NCBI GenBank assembly: GCA_946892665.1
Contig: CAMPOT010000001.1
Span: 1,674,001 to 1,738,000 of the forward strand
Direction of reading: 5' to 3'
From: Chryseobacterium sp. Marseille-Q5410
Lineage (GTDB): Bacteria; Bacteroidota; Bacteroidia; Flavobacteriales; Weeksellaceae
DNA: 64,000 nucleotides
A program made the translations under genes and the position numbers. Below the pieces are notes generated by a model that was given only the letters and a program-made list of their open reading frames with translations, had not been told where the DNA came from and searched no databases. Below, piece by piece: positions 59,762 through 64,000 of this stretch (positions within the stretch are counted from its first letter, which is position 1; every line of letters starts with the position of its first letter).

Positions 59762-60385
59762 TTGCAAAGAATTTTAGAAATATTAAAATCTTTTTTTATC
59801 CTTGTTGAAATCACCGTTTTGCTGATGATTTTAGCGAACGTTTGGGTTGTGGCATTAACTAACGGACGTACTTTTACTAAAATTTCGAAAGTTCCTCCAA
59901 GAGAAACTGCGCTGGTTTTAGGAACGTCACCGAGAATGAAATCCGGAGTTTCGAATCCTTATTTTACGAAAAGAATGGATGCTACCGCACTGCTTTACCA
60001 TCATGGAAAAATAAAAAAAATCATCGTGAGTGGCGAAAAAAGCCCAGGCTACGACGAACCTTTCGCAATGAAAAACTATCTAGTTTATCAGGAAGGTGTT
60101 CCGGAAAATATTATTATCGAAGATCCCAAAGGTTTCAAAACCCAAGCGAGCATTAGTAATTGCAAAAATATTTACAAAAAAAACGACATCATTATTGTTT
60201 CCCAAGGCTTCCATAATTTGCGAGCACTTTTTTATGCAAGAAACAATAATATGAATGCGCTAGGATTCGATGCGCAAGACGTCTTCAGCAATCAAAGTTT
60301 TTACAGAAACCAATCCCGCGAATTTTTGGCTCGCGTAAGCGCGGTGGTTTATTATCTCGTTGGAATTGAGAAAAAAGCAGCCTAA
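59762..60385 (+). CDS. SanA/YdcF-like DUF218 membrane protein
   Basis: The 207-residue protein has one N-terminal membrane helix (FFILVEITVLLMILANVWVV) and a DUF218 domain with ALVLGTSPRMKSG, IIVSGEKSPGYDEPFAMKNYL and IIVSQGFHNLRALFYA. SanA of E. coli affects envelope barrier function and vancomycin exclusion at high temperature. The start is probably TTG 59762; the first ATG downstream would cut the membrane helix. It follows the reductase gene by 13 bp, so it may be co-transcribed. Confidence 0.83.
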   Translation: MQRILEILKSFFILVEITVLLMILANVWVVALTNGRTFTKISKVPPRETALVLGTSPRMKSGVSNPYFTKRMDATALLYHHGKIKKIIVSGEKSPGYDEPFAMKNYLVYQEGVPENIIIEDPKGFKTQASISNCKNIYKKNDIIIVSQGFHNLRALFYARNNNMNALGFDAQDVFSNQSFYRNQSREFLARVSAVVYYLVGIEKKAA

Positions 60386-60442
60386 ATTTCAAGTTTCTAG
60401 GTAAATTCCTGCCACAAAACTCAGATTCATTCGTGCAAAATT

Positions 60443-60450
60443 CTATCTTT
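60443..60450 (+). promoter_or_regulatory. -10 box (TATCTTTG) that decides the udk start
   Basis: TATCTTTG ends 16 nt before the ATG at 60467. An in-frame TTG at 60449 lies inside the box and so cannot be the start codon. Confidence 0.6.
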
Positions 60451-60466
60451 GCATAAACTATCATAT

Positions 60467-61084
60467 ATGCTCGTTATCGGAATTGCAGGCGGCACAGGCT
60501 CTGGAAAAACTACTGTGGTAAACAAAATTCTTCAGCAACTGAACACTGAAGGAGTTAATGTACTTTCACAAGATAATTATTACCACGATAATCAGCAGTT
60601 AACTCTTGCTGAAAGGGAAGTTCTCAACTATGACCACCCCAAATCCATCGATTTTGATCTCTTGCTAAAACATGTAAAAGCGCTGAAACATGGAGAAGTC
60701 ATCGAACAGCCAATTTATTCATTTGTTACCCATTCCCGAACCGGCGATCATGTTTTGGTAGAACCTAAAAATGTACTGATTGTGGAAGGGATTTTGGTGC
60801 TAACCAATTCTGAATTATTGAAAGAATATGATTTAAAAGTTTTTGTTCATGCGGATTCAGATGAAAGATTAATTCGAAGAATCCGACGAGATACGCAGGA
60901 AAGAGGTCGAGATTTACAGGAAGTTTTGCACCGTTACCAAACCACTTTGAAACCCATGCACCAGGAATTTATTGAACCGTCGAAAAATGAAGCAGATTTG
61001 ATCGTTCCCAACATGAAACAAAACACGGTGGCGATTGATTTTCTGTCAACTGTGATCAATAATACCTTGAAAAAATCACATTAA
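60467..61084 (+). CDS. udk: Uridine kinase
   Basis: The 205-residue protein starts MLVIGIAGGTGSGKTTVVN with a P-loop. LSQDNYYHDNQQL, YDHPKSIDFDLL, EGILVL and RLIRRIRRDTQERGRDLQEVL are typical of uridine kinase. It phosphorylates uridine and cytidine in pyrimidine salvage. It has its own promoter and precedes the DivIC-like gene by 34 bp. Confidence 0.95.
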   Translation: MLVIGIAGGTGSGKTTVVNKILQQLNTEGVNVLSQDNYYHDNQQLTLAEREVLNYDHPKSIDFDLLLKHVKALKHGEVIEQPIYSFVTHSRTGDHVLVEPKNVLIVEGILVLTNSELLKEYDLKVFVHADSDERLIRRIRRDTQERGRDLQEVLHRYQTTLKPMHQEFIEPSKNEADLIVPNMKQNTVAIDFLSTVINNTLKKSH

Positions 61085-61118
61085 TTTCTGTATATTTATT
61101 TTTTAGATTTTAAAGGAA

Positions 61119-61472
61119 ATGAAAGAGCTGATTAAAGAAATTAAACAAAAATCTCCGGCGTTCAAATTTATTCAGAAATATGTCCTGAATAAGTATTTCG
61201 TGACGGTTTTTTTATTTTTAGTTTGGATGATATTCTTCGACAATACTTCTTTTTTAGTCGTTAACGAACTCAACGGAGAAATCAATAAATACGAAAAACA
61301 GCTCGAATATTATAAGACTGAATACCAGAAAAATGACGCGTTTTTCAAAAAACTCATGAATAATAAATCTGAAAAAGAAAAATTTGCAAGAGAAAATTAT
61401 TTCATGAAAAAACCGAACGAAGAAATCTTCATTCTTGTAGTTGACAGCGCCAATTTGAAAAAAAATCCTTAA
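61119..61472 (+). CDS. DivIC/FtsB-like septum formation initiator
   Basis: The 117-residue protein has a cytoplasmic N-terminus, one membrane helix (YFVTVFLFLVWMIFFDNTSFL) and a coiled coil (NGEINKYEKQLEYYKTEYQK) ending with the ARENYFMKKPNEEIF segment seen in DivIC/FtsB proteins. It would join the FtsQLB-type complex in septal cell-wall synthesis. Identity rests on this pattern and length. It lies between udk and mutA. Confidence 0.85.
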   Translation: MKELIKEIKQKSPAFKFIQKYVLNKYFVTVFLFLVWMIFFDNTSFLVVNELNGEINKYEKQLEYYKTEYQKNDAFFKKLMNNKSEKEKFARENYFMKKPNEEIFILVVDSANLKKNP

Positions 61473-61475
61473 GAT

Positions 61476-62642
61476 ATGTTCGCAAAAACCTCCATTCAAG
61501 ATTGGGAAAATTTAGTTAAAAAACAACTGAAAACCGAAGATATCTATGAAATTCTTTCTAAAGATAATCTGGAAGGAGTTGCTGTAAAACCTTACTACGA
61601 TTCGGTTTCCAAGCCAATGCGAAACCTTTCGAAAGTGGAAGAGTCAACGCACTTGGTTGCTCGATATCAAGATCGTTTGGAAGAGAATGTTTTTGCTTTT
61701 CTTTTAAATCATAATGTGGATAATCTTCAAGAAAAAGCTATTTTCATTAATAATATTGATCTTGCGGAACACATTTTGGTTGATGAAACCAATCGCTATT
61801 TCAGTTTGATAGATCTTTTTTCGGAGGACCAAAACGGCGCGATCAACGAGCAATTGGGAAAAGAACTTTTAGCTAAAAGTTTCGACCGAAATATCGCAAT
61901 TGATGTTTCGCTTCATCAAAATTCCGGAGCTACGATTGTACAGCAATTGGCAATTGCACTGGGGAAAGCTAAAGATTTAGCAGAAATTTTCGGTGCTGAA
62001 ATTCTTAAAAATATCGTACTTAGATTTGCAGTTGGCTCCAATTATTTCTTTGAAATTGCAAAATTAAGAGCATTTAAATTGCTTTTCAATCAATTGTCCA
62101 AGGAGTTTAACTCAAATGAAATTCCATTCATCTTCGCGGAAACTTCGTTGAGGAATAAATCCAAAAGAGATGCTGAAAATAATATTATTCGAGCTACATT
62201 GGAACTTTCATCCGCAATGATTGGTGGTGCTGATGCCGTCTTTACCAACGATTTCAGGGTGGAAAATGGAGACGAACTTTCGGAAGAAATTTCATTTAAG
62301 CAACAAATTGTTTTGGCTTACGAAAGCATTATCAATGTCTTTGATGACGCTGGAAACGGAAGTTATTATATAGAAAATATTACGCAACAATTCGCCGAAA
62401 AATCATGGAAATTATTCCTTGAAATGGAAGAAAATGGTGGTTATTCCGAATTGTTGAAAACCGGTTGGCTTCAGCAAAAAATTTATGAAAATGCATTGAA
62501 TGAACAGCAATGGGTAGAAGAGGGAAAAATAAAATTAATCGGCGTAAATTTCTATCCTAAATTGGAGAAAACAAAGTCCATGGAAGAGCTTTATAATTCA
62601 GCGAAAATTGTACCTGTCCGATTAAGTGAAATGTACGAATAA
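61476..62642 (+). CDS. mutA: Methylmalonyl-CoA mutase small subunit
   Basis: The 388-residue protein matches the beta (small) subunit of methylmalonyl-CoA mutase: a TIM-barrel with DVSLHQNSGATIVQQLAIAL near residue 147, RFAVGSNYFFEIAKLRAFKLL near 185 and NIIRATLELSSAMIGGADAV near 235. The subunit carries no complete cobalamin site; the catalytic large subunit (mutB) is not next to it. At 388 residues it is short for the subunit and lacks a recognisable C-terminal B12-like domain. The DivIC-like gene ends 3 bp upstream. Confidence 0.87.
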   Translation: MFAKTSIQDWENLVKKQLKTEDIYEILSKDNLEGVAVKPYYDSVSKPMRNLSKVEESTHLVARYQDRLEENVFAFLLNHNVDNLQEKAIFINNIDLAEHILVDETNRYFSLIDLFSEDQNGAINEQLGKELLAKSFDRNIAIDVSLHQNSGATIVQQLAIALGKAKDLAEIFGAEILKNIVLRFAVGSNYFFEIAKLRAFKLLFNQLSKEFNSNEIPFIFAETSLRNKSKRDAENNIIRATLELSSAMIGGADAVFTNDFRVENGDELSEEISFKQQIVLAYESIINVFDDAGNGSYYIENITQQFAEKSWKLFLEMEENGGYSELLKTGWLQQKIYENALNEQQWVEEGKIKLIGVNFYPKLEKTKSMEELYNSAKIVPVRLSEMYE

Positions 62643-62649
62643 TTGATCT

Positions 62650-63798
62650 TTGGAAAATCTTTTAAAACCAGAAATACAAAAATTCATCAATGCAAATCTA
62701 ACCACCGATTTGCATTCTTTGTTATTGAAAAAATCGCCTTTTGCAGAGGTGTCAATGCTGGAAATCATCCAACAGATCAAAGGAAAAAAAGTTGCTCAAC
62801 GAAAATTTCGCTTTCTGTTGAAGGAAGGAATTGTATTTCCTCCGAATCTCAATTTGGAGCAAGCGTCATCGCAATCTACCGCTGAATTTAAATCTAAAGA
62901 TTTGCACGGAAAAAACTTCCTCGATCTTACTTGCGGTTTCGGGATTGACGCTTATTTTCTGTCTAAAAATTTTGAAAAAGTTACCCTTGTCGAGCAGAAT
63001 TCGGAACTTATTAAAATTGTAAAACATAATTGGACTGTTTTAGGCAGAACAGCAAATTTTATTAATGAAAAATTAGAAAAATTTTTAACTGAAAACACCA
63101 AGAAATTCGATTTAATTTACCTTGATCCGGCAAGACGAGACCAACAAAAAAACAAGAAATTTCTCCTTGAAGATTTATCGCCTAACCTTTTGGAAATTCA
63201 AAAAAAATTGAGTGAAATTTCAGATGCAACCATCGTGAAACTTTCTCCATTAATTGATATTTCTTACTTGGTTAACGTTTTAAAATCTGTATCGAAAATT
63301 CAGATTATTGCGGTGAAAAATGAAGTGAAGGAACTTTTGGTTTTCATCAGTTCTTCTTCGAATTCTGATGAAATTGAAATTTCTACTATTAATTTAGATA
63401 GTGATGAACCGGAATTTATGTATAAATTAAATGAAGAAAAAAGTGCAATTTCTGCTTTTTCCGAACCTTTGAAATTTCTTTATATTCCGAACAACGCGGT
63501 TTTGAAATCGGGAGCTTTCAATTTGGTTTCTGAAAAATTTAGCATAAAAAAACTGCATCCCAATTCTCATTTTTACACTTCGGATCAACGATTGAATTCA
63601 TTTCCCGGAAGAATTTTGGAAGTTGAAAAAATTGAAGCTAAAGCCATCAAAAAAGGAGAAAAATTTAATATAATTTCTAAAAATCATCCGCTTTCACCGG
63701 AAGAAATCAAGAAAAAGTATAAGATTTCGGATGGTGGAAATTCCTATTTGATTTTCACGCAAAGCCAAAAAGGAAAAATTATTTTGAAATCTGTCTAG
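62650..63798 (+). CDS. THUMP-like class I SAM-dependent methyltransferase
   Basis: The 382-residue protein has an N-terminal domain (about 1-95), a Rossmann methyltransferase core with motif I NFLDLTCGFGIDAYFLSKNF (near 97) and YLDPARRDQQ (near 158), and a C-terminal THUMP-like region. The DPARRD motif is shared with a group of RNA-related methyltransferases. The substrate is unproven. The likely start is TTG 62650, 7 bp after the mutA stop; an ATG would come only much later. Confidence 0.85.
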   Translation: MENLLKPEIQKFINANLTTDLHSLLLKKSPFAEVSMLEIIQQIKGKKVAQRKFRFLLKEGIVFPPNLNLEQASSQSTAEFKSKDLHGKNFLDLTCGFGIDAYFLSKNFEKVTLVEQNSELIKIVKHNWTVLGRTANFINEKLEKFLTENTKKFDLIYLDPARRDQQKNKKFLLEDLSPNLLEIQKKLSEISDATIVKLSPLIDISYLVNVLKSVSKIQIIAVKNEVKELLVFISSSSNSDEIEISTINLDSDEPEFMYKLNEEKSAISAFSEPLKFLYIPNNAVLKSGAFNLVSEKFSIKKLHPNSHFYTSDQRLNSFPGRILEVEKIEAKAIKKGEKFNIISKNHPLSPEEIKKKYKISDGGNSYLIFTQSQKGKIILKSV

Positions 63799-63814
63799 AA
63801 AAGATTTAATTTTT

Positions 63815-63845
63815 TTGTGACAAATGGTAATATTTCTTACTTTTG
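63815..63845 (+). promoter_or_regulatory. Promoter of the last gene
   Basis: TTG (63815-63817), 20 nt, TACTTTTG (63838-63845), leaving a leader of about 90 nt before ATG 63944. Confidence 0.6.
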
Positions 63846-63943
63846 AGCAATCAAAAAAATATATGAAATCGCCAACGATCAGTGCGAAAAGTGGTGAAAA
63901 TTCAGCAATTTCATATAACCTTTAAAACCAATAGAGATTACTT

Positions 63944-64000
63944 ATGAAAAAAATTATTTTAGGTGTAGCGCTTGCAAGTTTGGTGATCAGCTGTCAGAAG
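63944..64000 (+). CDS. Lipoprotein, start only (cut by the window end)
   Basis: Nineteen codons are visible: a lysine-rich start, a hydrophobic core, and lipobox VISC with Cys17 (MKKIILGVALASLVISCQK). This is a clear type II signal peptide. The mature protein lies outside the window. The ATG has its own promoter upstream. Confidence 0.75.
   Translation, partial: MKKIILGVALASLVISCQK

Noticed and set aside
60449-60466. TTG at 60449 as the udk start
   Set aside because: It lies inside the TATCTTTG box, so it would not be in the mRNA; ATG 60467 starts the P-loop protein correctly.

Overview
The window looks like a chromosome segment of a Flavobacteriia species, most likely in or near the Chryseobacterium/Kaistella group (Weeksellaceae). 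This rests on AT-rich sequence, the flavobacterial promoter form (TTG, 17-23 nt, TAnnTTTG) in front of many genes, the near absence of Shine-Dalgarno sites, and gene content: DUF3098 beside ftsX, a fused ResB/CcsA protein, DUF2490, a subclass A2-like class A beta-lactamase, and TIGR02757. Species assignment is inference. No insertion sequence, prophage, CRISPR array or rRNA was seen. One tRNA, tRNA-Arg(CCU), is present.

Layout. 1-8.9 kb: start of a Ku gene, an SRAP/HMCES-type protein, a cyanophycin synthetase-like protein, kpsF-tatC, recQ and a mini-protein resembling a TonB plug. 9-14.1 kb: glycosyltransferase, lpdA, a 21-bp tandem array, KTSC, CvfB-like, a Cys-rich small protein and a DUF892 ferritin-like protein. 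14.3-16.9 kb: an arsenic cluster, arsR / DUF6428 / arsC / acr3, with two copies of one probable ArsR operator. 16.9-31.5 kb: aminotransferase, M28 peptidase, tRNA-Arg, uvrA, a TonB receptor with DUF2490, dnaN, pheT, a META lipoprotein and a polytopic membrane protein. 31.5-35.1 kb: a minus-strand run of Gfo/Idh oxidoreductase, class A beta-lactamase, M23 peptidase and 3-hydroxybutyryl-CoA dehydrogenase. 35.2-46.8 kb: mostly housekeeping genes (pcm, ccsBA, rnz, rsmA, ftsX, uppP, truB, an rRNA pseudouridine synthase) and a small RSH-like HD protein. 46.8-56.1 kb: a Kef-type antiporter and a fadN-fadA-fadE beta-oxidation operon headed by a MarR regulator with two palindromic operators. 56.1-64 kb: a FecCD-type importer with a TlpA-like lipoprotein, a ferredoxin-reductase-like flavoprotein, SanA-like, udk, DivIC-like, mutA, a THUMP-like methyltransferase and the start of a lipoprotein.

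The most unusual structure is in the fad operon. Two different small four-helix-bundle genes (S23/IVP family, the proteins encoded in 23S rRNA intervening sequences) each sit in a junction between fad genes. Each is bracketed by inverted arrays of 7-bp repeats that begin at or beside the upstream gene's TAG stop codon. The arms would pair in the fad mRNA with the small ORF in the loop, much as rRNA intervening sequences fold. A solitary heptamer array of the same style, without a gene, lies at 35174-35201. This suggests a cassette family that inserts into operons; mobility and RNA processing are inference.
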